Of a stretch of 64,000 bases of DNA, positions 33,225-43,331 are shown piece after piece; the first letter of the stretch is position 1, and every line of letters begins with the position of its first letter. The notes below the pieces were generated by a model that was not told the DNA's origin, did no database searches, and saw nothing but the letters and a program-made list of their open reading frames with translations. The stretch spans positions 1-64,000 of the forward strand of contig NZ_PHRF01000120.1 in NCBI RefSeq assembly GCF_004151105.1, read 5' to 3'. This stretch comes from Streptomyces sp. L-9-10. Lineage in GTDB: Bacteria > Actinomycetota > Actinomycetes > Streptomycetales > Streptomycetaceae. Made by a program: the position numbers and the translations under genes.

Positions 33225-34394
33225 TCAGAGCAGGGACGTGACCGTGCCGGCGCCGACCGTACGGCCGCCCTCGCGGATCGCGAAGCCGAGCCCCGGCTCC
33301 AGCGGGACGTCACGGCCCAGCTCCACGGTCAGGGTGACCGTGTCCCCGGGGCGCGCGACGGCCGTCCCGCCCAGGTCGATGTCACCGACCACATCCGCCG
33401 TACGGATGTAGAACTGCGGCCGGTAGCCGCTGGTGACCGGGGTCGTCCGGCCGCCCTCGCGGGCGGAGAGGACGTACACCTGCGCGGTGAAGCGCCTGCT
33501 CGGTACGACACTGTCCGGCGCCGCCACCACATGGCCGCGGCGGACCGCGTCGCGCTGCGTACCGCGCAGGAGCAGCGCGACGTTGTCCCCCGCCTCGGCG
33601 GATTCCATCGGCTTCCCGAAGGTCTCCAGCCCGGTGACGACCGTCTCGATGCCCGCGCCGAGCACCTCCACCCGGTCGCCGACGCGCACCGTGCCGCGCT
33701 CGACGGCGCCGGTGACGACCGTGCCGCGCCCGGTGATGGTGAGGACGTTCTCCACCGGGAGCAGGAACGGCGCGTCCGTGTACCTGACGGGCATCGGCAC
33801 ATACGTGTCGATCGCGTCGAGCAGCGCCTCCACGGCCGCCGTCCAGCGCGGGTCGCCCTCCAGCGCGCGCAGCCCGGAGACCCGGACGACGGGCGCCGCG
33901 TCGCCGCCGTACCCGTGCTCGGTGAGCAGTTCGCGCACCTCCAGCTCGACCAGGTCGGTCAGTTCGTCGTCGCCCGCGTCGGCCTTGTTGAGGGCGACGA
34001 CGATGTGGTTGACGCCGACCTGGCGGGCGAGCAGGACGTGCTCGGCGGTCTGCGGCATGATCCCGTCGAGCGCGGAGACGACGAGGATCGCCCCGTCGAG
34101 CTGGGCGGCGCCGGTCACCATGTTCTTGATGTAGTCGGCGTGGCCCGGCATGTCGACATGCGCGTAGTGCCGGGTGTCGGTCTCGTACTCGACGTGCGAG
34201 ATGTTGATGGTGATCCCGCGGGCGGCCTCCTCCGGGGCCCGGTCGATCCGGTCGAACGGCACGAACGTGCCGGTCCCCCGGTCGCTGAGGACCTTGGTGA
34301 TGGCGGCGGTCAGCGTGGTCTTGCCGTGGTCGACGTGGCCCATGGTGCCGATGTTCAGGTGCGGCTTGGTGCGCACGTATGCCGTCTTGGGCAT
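33225..34394 (-). CDS. tuf3: Elongation factor Tu, divergent Streptomyces tuf3-type copy
   Basis: 389 residues, ATG at 34394 (ggaagg upstream). All GTPase motifs are present: GHVDHGKTT, GITINISHVEYET, DMPGHADYIKNM, NKAD and the SGL stretch. Domains II and III follow (FLLPVENVLTITGRGTVVTGAVERG, FTAQVYVLSAREGGR, PQFYIRTADVVGDI). Compared with housekeeping EF-Tu the sequence is clearly divergent (for example AYVRTKPHLNIG and VPFDRIDRAPEE). It also lacks the str-operon neighbours rpsL, rpsG and fusA. That matches the separate tuf3 gene of several streptomycetes, thought to be expressed under stress and to differ in sensitivity to EF-Tu antibiotics. It should still deliver aminoacyl-tRNA to the ribosome. 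Confidence 0.88.
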   Translation of the reverse strand: MPKTAYVRTKPHLNIGTMGHVDHGKTTLTAAITKVLSDRGTGTFVPFDRIDRAPEEAARGITINISHVEYETDTRHYAHVDMPGHADYIKNMVTGAAQLDGAILVVSALDGIMPQTAEHVLLARQVGVNHIVVALNKADAGDDELTDLVELEVRELLTEHGYGGDAAPVVRVSGLRALEGDPRWTAAVEALLDAIDTYVPMPVRYTDAPFLLPVENVLTITGRGTVVTGAVERGTVRVGDRVEVLGAGIETVVTGLETFGKPMESAEAGDNVALLLRGTQRDAVRRGHVVAAPDSVVPSRRFTAQVYVLSAREGGRTTPVTSGYRPQFYIRTADVVGDIDLGGTAVARPGDTVTLTVELGRDVPLEPGLGFAIREGGRTVGAGTVTSLL

Positions 34395-34730
34395 GGTTCG
34401 CGTGGTTCCTTCCAGGAACTCGAAGCTGAGAGGGACCCCCGGGCCTTGCCGACCCTCCCCCTGCGGGGTCCGCCGGACGATCCGGGAAGGGTCAGCTTCG
34501 GGCGCCGCCGAGGGGCGCCACGGGTGCGGGCGCTGCTGCCGCCGCCGCCGCGGCTGCGACTGCCGCGTACGCGAGGGGGAAACCGGCAGCCTCCGGCGCG
34601 TCCGCGACTGCGGACGGCGCTGCGGGGAAGGCGTACCGGAACATGTCGCCGATCCTGGCCCATGCCCGCCGTTCACGTCGAATGGTTTTCCCCGCCACGG
34701 GAGTTCACGTGGGTCGGTTAGCATCCCCGA
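34395..34730. other. 336-base intergenic region; one doubtful small ORF
   Basis: It holds the tuf3 promoter (reverse) and, at the right end, TAGCAT 6-7 bases before the ATG of the TVP38-type gene, a probable leaderless promoter. On the reverse strand 34492-34644 encodes a possible 50-residue Ala-rich peptide (MFRYAFPAAPSAVADAPEAA...); its poly-Ala composition makes it doubtful. Confidence 0.45.
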
Positions 34731-35459
34731 ATGCTCGACACCGCCCCCAGGCCGGTCCCCAGGCCGGCCCCCGAGCCTTCGCCGGGCCTCGCTGTCCGCT
34801 GCTTCCGGGTGCTGCTCTCGCCCTGGTCGCGGTTCGCCCTGCTCATCGCCGTGCTGGCCGCGGCGGGTGCGGCGGTGCTGCTGTACGAGCCGCAGAAGCT
34901 GCTGGCCGACGGCTGGCCTCCGCAGTTCAGCGGCGCGACGGCGGTGGTGCTGTTCGCCGTGGCGTACGGGCTGTGCGCCGTCGCGTTCGTACCGCGTCCG
35001 CTGCTCAGTCTCGCCGCGGGCGCCCTCTTCGGCTCGGCGTTCGGTCTGCTCGCCGCGGTCGCGGGGAGCGTACTGGCCGGGGCGATCTCCTTCGGGCTCG
35101 TCCGCTTCCTCGGGCAGGGGGCGCTGCGGCCTCTGCTGCGGGGCCGCTGGCTGCTGGCGGCCGACGGACAGCTGAGCGAGCACGGCTTCCGGTCGATGAT
35201 GGCGCTCCGGCTCTTTCCCGGGGTGCCGTTCGCCGCGGCCAACTACTGCGCCGCCGTCTCCCGTATGGGGTGGGCGCCGTTCCTGCTGGCGACCGGGATC
35301 GGAACGGTGCCCAACACCGCGGCGTATGTGATCGCGGGCAGCGAGGCGTCGTCCCCGACCTCGCCGATGTTCCTGATCTCGACGGGCTTCATCGTGCTCA
35401 CGGGAGTGGCCGCGGCGGTCGTCGCCTGGCGTCAGCGACACCGGCTCCGCCGCCGCTGA
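34731..35459 (+). CDS. TVP38/TMEM64 family (DedA-related) membrane protein
   Basis: 242 residues, probably from a leaderless transcript (TAGCAT just upstream of the ATG). About five hydrophobic segments. The VTT domain is seen as VPRPLLSLAAGALFGSAFGLLAAVAGSVLAGAISFGLVRFLG, then GFRSMMALRLFPGVPFAAANYCAAVSRMGWAPFLLATGIGTVPNTAAYV. This is the TVP38 arrangement with the F/R-x-x-P loop and a second reentrant hairpin. It is likely involved in lipid or lipid-carrier scrambling; a short arginine-rich tail ends the protein. Confidence 0.9.
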   Translation: MLDTAPRPVPRPAPEPSPGLAVRCFRVLLSPWSRFALLIAVLAAAGAAVLLYEPQKLLADGWPPQFSGATAVVLFAVAYGLCAVAFVPRPLLSLAAGALFGSAFGLLAAVAGSVLAGAISFGLVRFLGQGALRPLLRGRWLLAADGQLSEHGFRSMMALRLFPGVPFAAANYCAAVSRMGWAPFLLATGIGTVPNTAAYVIAGSEASSPTSPMFLISTGFIVLTGVAAAVVAWRQRHRLRRR

Positions 35460-35476
35460 TCCTCTCCCTCACCGGG

Positions 35477-36541
35477 TCACGGCGTGGCGAGTTCCAGGTC
35501 GCCGCCGGGCGGCGGTGCGGAGAAACGCGCCACGTCGGCGTCCGTGACCTCCGCCAGCTCCGTCGGCGACCAGCGGGGCCTGCGGTCCTTGTCGATGACC
35601 TGGGCCCGGATGCCCTCCTGGAGATCGGGGAAGGTCAGCGCCGCACACGACGCCCGGTACTCCTGGACGATCACCTGCTCCAGCGTGGCCGTCCGCCGGG
35701 CGCGGCGCATCGCGACGAGGGTGGCCTTCAGGGCGGTGGGCGACCGGGTGAGGAGTGTCTCGGCGGCGTCCTTGGCCGCCGGATCCCCGTTGCCACGCAG
35801 TCGCTCGATGATCTCCTCCACCGAGCCGGCCGTATAGCAGGCGTCGATCCACTCGCGGTCCGCGTCGAGCCGCCCCTCCGGCGGGGTCGTCGCGTACCGG
35901 CGTACGACCTCCCGTACGTCGTCCGCGTCCCGCACCTCGGGCCCGGCGAGCGCGGCGCGCAGTCCGGAGAGCCGGCCGGTGGGTACGAAGTGATCCGCGA
36001 GGCCGCACAGCAGGGTGTCGGCCGCGCCGATCGTCTGCCCGGTGAGGGCGAGATGGGTGCCCAGCTCACCGGGGGCCCGGGAGAGCAGGTAGGTCCCGCC
36101 GACATCGGGGACCAGCCCGATCGCGGTCTCGGGCATGGCGACGGCGGACCGTTCGGTGACGACACGTACGCCGCCGTGCGCCGAGACCCCGACACCACCG
36201 CCCATCACGATGCCGTCCATCAGGGCGACATACGGCTTGGGGTAGCGGGCGATCCGTACGTTGAGCCGGTATTCGTCGCGCCAGAAGGCGTGCGAGGCAC
36301 CCGCGCCGGTGCGCGCGTCCTCGTGGATCACGCGGATGTCGCCACCTGCGCAGAGCCCGCGGTCACCGGCGCCCGAGATGATCACGGCCGTGACGTCGTC
36401 GTCGCTCTCCCACGCGGCCAGTGCCTCGTCGATCGTCCGCACCATGGGGTGGGTGAGGGCGTTGAGGGCGCGGGGCCGGTTGAGGGTGAGGTGGGCGGTG
36501 CGGCCCGCGCGGCTGGTCAGCACCGGTTCGTCGTGGGCCAT
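35477..36541 (-). CDS. 3-hydroxyisobutyryl-CoA hydrolase / enoyl-CoA hydratase family
   Basis: 354 residues, the length of HIBCH proteins (ordinary enoyl-CoA hydratases are about 260). Crotonase core: TLNRPRALNALTHPMV, IISGAGDRGLCAGGDIRVIHEDA, and MDGIVMGGGVGVSAHGGVRVVTERSAVAMPETAIGLVPDVGGTYLLSR. The GGGVG oxyanion loop and the PETxIGLxPDxGG pattern carrying the catalytic Glu and Asp are visible. It removes CoA from 3-hydroxyisobutyryl-CoA in valine breakdown, which feeds propionyl- and methylmalonyl-CoA. It is upstream of meaB/mutBA on the chromosome map and transcribed in the same direction, so it forms a functional neighbourhood with the mutase. Confidence 0.88.
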   Translation of the reverse strand: MAHDEPVLTSRAGRTAHLTLNRPRALNALTHPMVRTIDEALAAWESDDDVTAVIISGAGDRGLCAGGDIRVIHEDARTGAGASHAFWRDEYRLNVRIARYPKPYVALMDGIVMGGGVGVSAHGGVRVVTERSAVAMPETAIGLVPDVGGTYLLSRAPGELGTHLALTGQTIGAADTLLCGLADHFVPTGRLSGLRAALAGPEVRDADDVREVVRRYATTPPEGRLDADREWIDACYTAGSVEEIIERLRGNGDPAAKDAAETLLTRSPTALKATLVAMRRARRTATLEQVIVQEYRASCAALTFPDLQEGIRAQVIDKDRRPRWSPTELAEVTDADVARFSAPPPGGDLELATP

Positions 36542-36645
36542 GCTCTCGCTGGTTCCTTCCCTGGGCGGACGCGTCCGTGAGGCCGCGCCCGTCCAGTATG
36601 GACACGCCGTCCCGGCGGCTTCCCACCGGTTCCCCCGCGCGGGGA

Positions 36646-37641
36646 TCAGGTACCGGCGGGGCCCGCCAGCGCCTCGATGATCCGCTCCGCGGCGAGCGTC
36701 GCGGTCAGTGTCCCGTTCCGCACCTCACGCTCCAGCGCGGGCGCCAGCTCCCGTACGCCCGGGTGTTCGCGCAGCCGGTCCAGAAGGTGGTCGCGAACCA
36801 TCGTCCACGTCCAGTCGACCTGCTGGTCCCGGCGCTTGCGGTCCAGCCGGCCGTCGGCGCCGAGCACCGCGCGGTGCTGTTCGAGCCGTTCCCACACGGT
36901 GTCGAGACCGGTGCCCTCCCGCGCGCTGCAACTGAGCACCGGCGGCGTCCAGGCCGCGTCCGCCGGGTGCATCAGCCGGAGCGCGCCCGCGAGTTCCCGC
37001 GCGGCGGAGCGGGCGTCACGTTCGTGCGGGCCGTCGGCCTTGTTGACGGCGATGACGTCGGCCAGTTCGAGGACGCCCTTCTTGATGCCCTGGAGCTGGT
37101 CCCCGGTGCGCGCCAGGGAGAGCAGCAGGAAGGAGTCGACCATGTTGGCGACGGTGGTCTCGGACTGGCCGACCCCCACCGTCTCGACGAGCACCACGTC
37201 GTAGCCGGCGGCCTCCATGACGATGATGGTCTCGCGGGTCGCCTTGGCCACCCCGCCCAGCGTGCCCGCGGTCGGCGAGGGCCGTACGAACGCGGCCGGG
37301 TCCACGGCGAGCCGTTCCATCCGGGTCTTGTCGCCCAGGATGGAGCCTCCCGTCCTGCTGGAGGACGGGTCGACGGCGAGCACCGCGACACGGTGGCCGA
37401 GGCCGGTGAGCAGCGTTCCCATCGCGTCGATGAAGGTGGACTTGCCGACGCCGGGGACCCCGCTGATGCCGATCCTGCGGGCTTTCCCGGAGTACGGCAG
37501 CAGCTCGGTCAGCAGTTCCTGCGCGAGCCTGCGGTGGTCGGGCCTGGTGGACTCCACGAGGGTGACGGCACGGGCGATGTACGAACGGGAGCCGTCCAGA
37601 ACGCCCTTGGTGTAGCTGTCGATGTCGATCCGTGGGGGCAC
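36646..37641 (-). CDS. meaB: Methylmalonyl-CoA mutase-associated GTPase MeaB
   Basis: 331 residues. G3E-type P-loop GISGVPGVGKSTFIDAMG (about 65-80), LAVDPSSSRTGGSILGDKTRM, VDSFLLLSLARTGDQLQGIKKGVLELADVIAVNKADG with the NKAD base motif. MeaB is a chaperone that protects and reactivates the B12-dependent methylmalonyl-CoA mutase and gates cofactor loading. The gene begins five bases after the mutB stop, so it is part of the mutA-mutB-meaB operon. Confidence 0.95.
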   Translation of the reverse strand: MPPRIDIDSYTKGVLDGSRSYIARAVTLVESTRPDHRRLAQELLTELLPYSGKARRIGISGVPGVGKSTFIDAMGTLLTGLGHRVAVLAVDPSSSRTGGSILGDKTRMERLAVDPAAFVRPSPTAGTLGGVAKATRETIIVMEAAGYDVVLVETVGVGQSETTVANMVDSFLLLSLARTGDQLQGIKKGVLELADVIAVNKADGPHERDARSAARELAGALRLMHPADAAWTPPVLSCSAREGTGLDTVWERLEQHRAVLGADGRLDRKRRDQQVDWTWTMVRDHLLDRLREHPGVRELAPALEREVRNGTLTATLAAERIIEALAGPAGT

Positions 37642-37645
37642 GCGC

Positions 37646-39894
<2,249 letters not shown>

Positions 39895-39898
<4 letters not shown>

Positions 39899-41778
39899 GC
39901 CACTCCCATCCGGTCGAGGACGGAGGTCAGGACGGCGATCGCGTCGCCGCCCGCGACGACGAAATCGTCGACTCCGGCCCGTACATAGGTCTCACGCTGT
40001 TCGCCGGGGCGGCCGGCGAGGAACACCTGGAGCGCGCCCGCCGCCTTGAGGGCCTGCGCGACGGGCGCGGCGCCTTCGGCGTAGAGCGTGTCGCTGGAGC
40101 AGATACAGGCGACGGCGGCCCCGCTGCGGGTGAAGGCGTCGGCGGCGGTCGCCGCGTCGACCGTCACCGGGTCATGGACCGGTTCGATGCCGCCTGCCTG
40201 GAAGAGGCTGGCGGTGAAGGTGGCGCGGGCGGTGTGCGCGGCGGCCGGGCCGAGGGCGGCCAGGAAGACGCGGGGCCGGGCGCCGGTGGCGGCGAGATGC
40301 GCGTCGGAGCGGGCGCGGAGTGCCTCGTACGCCTCGTCGCGGCGTACCACCGGCAGTCCGCCGCCGGGCGGCGCGGGCGCCGGGTCGCGTTCCACCGGGG
40401 GCTGTGAGAGCTGCGGGAACTCGCTGACGCCGGTGATGGGTTCGCGCCGCCTGGCCAGCCTGCCCGAGCGCTCCTGCCAGGTGGCCGCGAGCCGCTCGGC
40501 GATCAGTCCGTCGTGGAGCGCGGCGCGCTGGCCGCCGGCGCGTTCGATCTCCTGGAACCACTCCCAGGCGGCGTGTGCGAGCTCGTCGGTGAGCCGCTCC
40601 ACGTACCAGGAGCCGCCCGCGGGGTCGATGACCCGGCCCAGGTGGGACTCCTCCAGGAGGATCGTGGAGGTGTTGCGGGCGATCCTGCGGGCGAAGGCGT
40701 CGGGCAGTCCGAGGGCGTGGTCGAAGGGCAGTACGGTCACAGCGTCCGCGCCGCCGACCCCGGCCGCCAGCGAGGCGACCGTGGTGCGCAGCATGTTCAC
40801 CCAGGGGTCGCGCCGGGTCATCATCACCGGCGAGGTCACGGCGTGCTGGCGCTGCGCCCCGGTGCCGGGCCCCGCGTCGGCGCCGCACACCTCGGCCACC
40901 CGGGCCCAGAGCCTGCGCGCGGCCCGGAGTTTGGCGATCGTCAGGAACTGGTCGGCGGTCGCGGCGTACCGGAACTCGATCTGCGCACAGGCGGCTTCGA
41001 CGGTGAGTCCGGCCGCGGTGAGGTCACGCAGCCAGCCGACGCCGGTGGCGAGGGAGCAGCCCAGTTCCTGCGCGTCGGAGGCGCCGCCCTCGTGGTAGGG
41101 CAGCGCGTCGACGGTGATCGCGCGCAGGCCCGGGTACTCCCGGGCGCAGAGCGCGGCGAGTTCGGCGGCCTCTTCCGTAAGGCCCGTCACTTCCCGTCCG
41201 GTACGGGCGAGTTCACCCACCGGGTCGGCGCCGAGGGTGCCGCGCGCCGCGTCGCGGGCCACCCCGCGCTCCTCGTACAGCTTCAGCAACTCCCGTGCGG
41301 CGGGCCCGAATTCGGCGCCCGCGTCGAGGGCGACCGGCGCGAGGTCGAGATAGACGCCGTCGAGGGCGGCGGCCAGTCCGGACACCGGGATTCCGGCGGA
41401 ACCCACCGACAGCCAGAGGGAGGTGACCCCGTTCTCCAGGTCGGAGAGCACTGCCTCGTTGGTGCGTACGGGATCGGGGAGCGTATGGCGCTGCCGTACG
41501 TCCCAGCCGGAGACCGCGCCCCCTTCGGGTCGGCCGCCTCTGGTGAACGGCGCGAAGCCGGGATAACCGGAGTCCCCGGGCGCGTCGTCGGCGGTGTACA
41601 GCGGACGAGTGGTGAATCCGTCCTGGAGCGCGGTGGACAGCGCGTCCTCGGCGGCCGGCCCCGAGAGATCCCGACCCGACTTGCGCAGCACGCCTGCCAC
41701 CAGGCTCTGCCACTGCTCGCGGGTCGCATCGGGGAACTCGGCGGCCAGGGAAAGCCCGTCGTCAGGGAGGACCGTCAT
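39895..41778 (-). CDS. mutA: Methylmalonyl-CoA mutase small (beta) subunit
   Basis: 627 residues. Homologous to the large subunit but degenerate at the active site, and lacking the DxHxxG cobalamin motif near the C-terminus (ARPRVFLAALGPAAAHTARATFTASLFQAGGIEPVHD), as in non-catalytic MutA. It keeps the QFRYAATADQFLTIAKLRAARRLWARVAEV helix and IARNTSTILLEESHLGRVIDPAGGSWYVE. The start at 41778 has a perfect -10-like TAATAT six bases ahead and no ribosome site, so it is probably leaderless. First gene of the operon. Confidence 0.95.
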
Positions 41779-41784
41779 GCCCAG

Positions 41785-41790
41785 ATATTA
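41785..41790 (-). promoter_or_regulatory. -10 box of the mutA-mutB-meaB operon
   Basis: TAATAT on the reverse strand, 6 bases upstream of the mutA ATG, which puts the transcription start at or within the start codon. It is a close match to the vegetative TANNNT -10 consensus in an otherwise GC-rich region. Confidence 0.6.
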
Positions 41791-42135
41791 GGGCAGCCCG
41801 GCGAACCAGCAGCAGAGCACAACGCTGTGACCTTGCCCTCGCCCAAATGACTTGAGTGTAGGTCATTCATGGCGCGAGATATGCGCGAGGCGGACCCGAA
41901 CCGGACGCGACCCGCACCCGGTACGAGCACCCGGGACAAGCAGGGGCCACCCACGTCCCGTCACCCTCAAGACGCTACGCTGCCCACCACCACATCAGCG
42001 AAGAGCCGGCATGAGTAGGACTACTCACCCCTCCATATGATCGAACCCGCGTTTCGACCGTCACCCCTCAGTCCGTCACTGCCCCGCTGTTCCGCAGGCC
42101 AGTGCTTGATCATCTCTTGGATGGCGTAGTTCCCC
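41791..42135. other. 345-base divergent intergenic region
   Basis: Between mutA (reverse) and uppP (forward). Apart from the mutA promoter I note TACGCT near 41977-41983 as a possible uppP -10 box. A run of AT-richer sequence (41855-41885, 42015-42045) is also present. No gene was found. Confidence 0.45.
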
Positions 42136-43008
42136 ATGTCTTGGTTCGAATCTTTCATCCTCGGGCTCGTCCAGGGGCTGACCGAGTTCCTCCCCATCTC
42201 CTCCAGCGCGCATCTGCGGCTGACGGCGGCCTTCGCCGGCTGGCACGACCCGGGCGCGGCGTTCACCGCGATCACCCAGATCGGTACGGAGGCGGCGGTC
42301 CTCATCTACTTCCGCAAGGACATCGCCCGAATCGTTTCCGCGTGGTGCCGCTCGCTGGTGGACAAGTCGATGCGCGGTGACCACGACGCCCAGATGGGCT
42401 GGCTGGTCATCGTCGGCTCGATCCCGATCGGTGTGCTCGGTGTGACGCTGAAGGACCAGATCGACGGGCCGTTCCGCGATCTGCGGCTGATCGCGGTCAC
42501 GCTGATCGTGATGGGCGTCGTGCTCGGTGTCGCGGACCGGCTCGCGGCCCGTGACGAGACCGGCGGCAAGCACCGCGCGATCAGGGAGCGCAAGTCACTG
42601 CGGGACCTGAGTGTCAAGGACGGTCTGATCTTCGGCCTCTGCCAGGCGATGGCGCTGGTGCCCGGCGTCTCGCGCTCGGGCGCCACGATCAGCGGTGGCC
42701 TGCTGATGGGGTACACCCGTGAGGCGGCGGCGCGGTACTCGTTCCTGCTCGCGATCCCGGCGGTGCTCGCCTCGGGCGCGTTCGAACTGAAGGACGCCGG
42801 CGAGGGACACGTCGCCTGGCCGCCGACCATCTTCGCGACGGTCATCGCCTTCATTGTCGGATATGCCGTTATCGCGTGGTTCATGAAGTTCATCACCACG
42901 AAGAGCTTCATGCCGTTCGTGATCTACCGGATCCTGCTCGGCATCGCGCTCTTCGTCCTGGTCGGCACGGACACGCTGAGCCCGCACGCGGGCGAGTCGG
43001 CCGGCTGA
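42136..43008 (+). CDS. uppP: Undecaprenyl-diphosphatase
   Basis: 290 residues, multi-pass membrane protein. Family motifs are intact: GLVQGLTEFLPISSSAHL at 10-28 with the catalytic Glu, and GLCQAMALVPGVSRSGATISGGLLMG with PGxSRSG. It dephosphorylates undecaprenyl diphosphate to recycle the carrier lipid for peptidoglycan and gives bacitracin tolerance (formerly BacA). A conserved single-copy-type gene. Confidence 0.95.
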   Translation: MSWFESFILGLVQGLTEFLPISSSAHLRLTAAFAGWHDPGAAFTAITQIGTEAAVLIYFRKDIARIVSAWCRSLVDKSMRGDHDAQMGWLVIVGSIPIGVLGVTLKDQIDGPFRDLRLIAVTLIVMGVVLGVADRLAARDETGGKHRAIRERKSLRDLSVKDGLIFGLCQAMALVPGVSRSGATISGGLLMGYTREAAARYSFLLAIPAVLASGAFELKDAGEGHVAWPPTIFATVIAFIVGYAVIAWFMKFITTKSFMPFVIYRILLGIALFVLVGTDTLSPHAGESAG

Positions 43009-43114
43009 TCCGGGCCGCCGGGGGCGGCCGTGCGGGGAGTGTGTGAGCGAAGTGTGAGCAAGGACGCTCCCCGATCGGCACCGGGAGGTGCCCGCCGCCC
43101 CCTACGCTTGCCAC

Positions 43115-43294
43115 ATGTCCTCTTCCTCCGCTTCCGCATCCCCGGCATCCGACGCCGTCGCGGCCAATGAGCGCATCCGCGCGCTCGTCGAGGCGGCCGA
43201 GACGTCCGACGGGACATGGCCCGCGGAGGCGTACGAGGTCCTGCTGCTGGAGTGGGCCGCGGCCCTCCACGACAGTGTGGACGAGGCCGCCTAG
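43115..43294 (+). CDS. Small conserved acidic protein, function unknown
   Basis: 59 residues, starting MSSSSASASPASDAVAANER and ending WAAALHDSVDEAA. A -10-like TACGCT lies 8 bases before the ATG and there is no ribosome site, suggesting a leaderless mRNA. It has strong third-position GC and reads like the small helical 'conserved hypothetical' proteins common in Streptomyces. It is convergent with the STAND gene; no domain recognised. Confidence 0.6.
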   Translation: MSSSSASASPASDAVAANERIRALVEAAETSDGTWPAEAYEVLLLEWAAALHDSVDEAA

Positions 43295-43331
43295 AACGCC
43301 TCCTGGAACCCCGTCCGTTTGACCGCCCCGG

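Noticed and set aside
34492..34644. Small Ala-rich reverse-strand ORF between tuf3 and the TVP38 gene
   Set aside because: Poly-Ala composition and weak ribosome site; mentioned only within the intergenic entry.
33225..35441. 738-codon reverse frame that extends EF-Tu upstream
   Set aside because: The extension beyond the ATG at 34394 is non-homologous, runs through the tuf3 promoter and lies opposite the TVP38-type gene.
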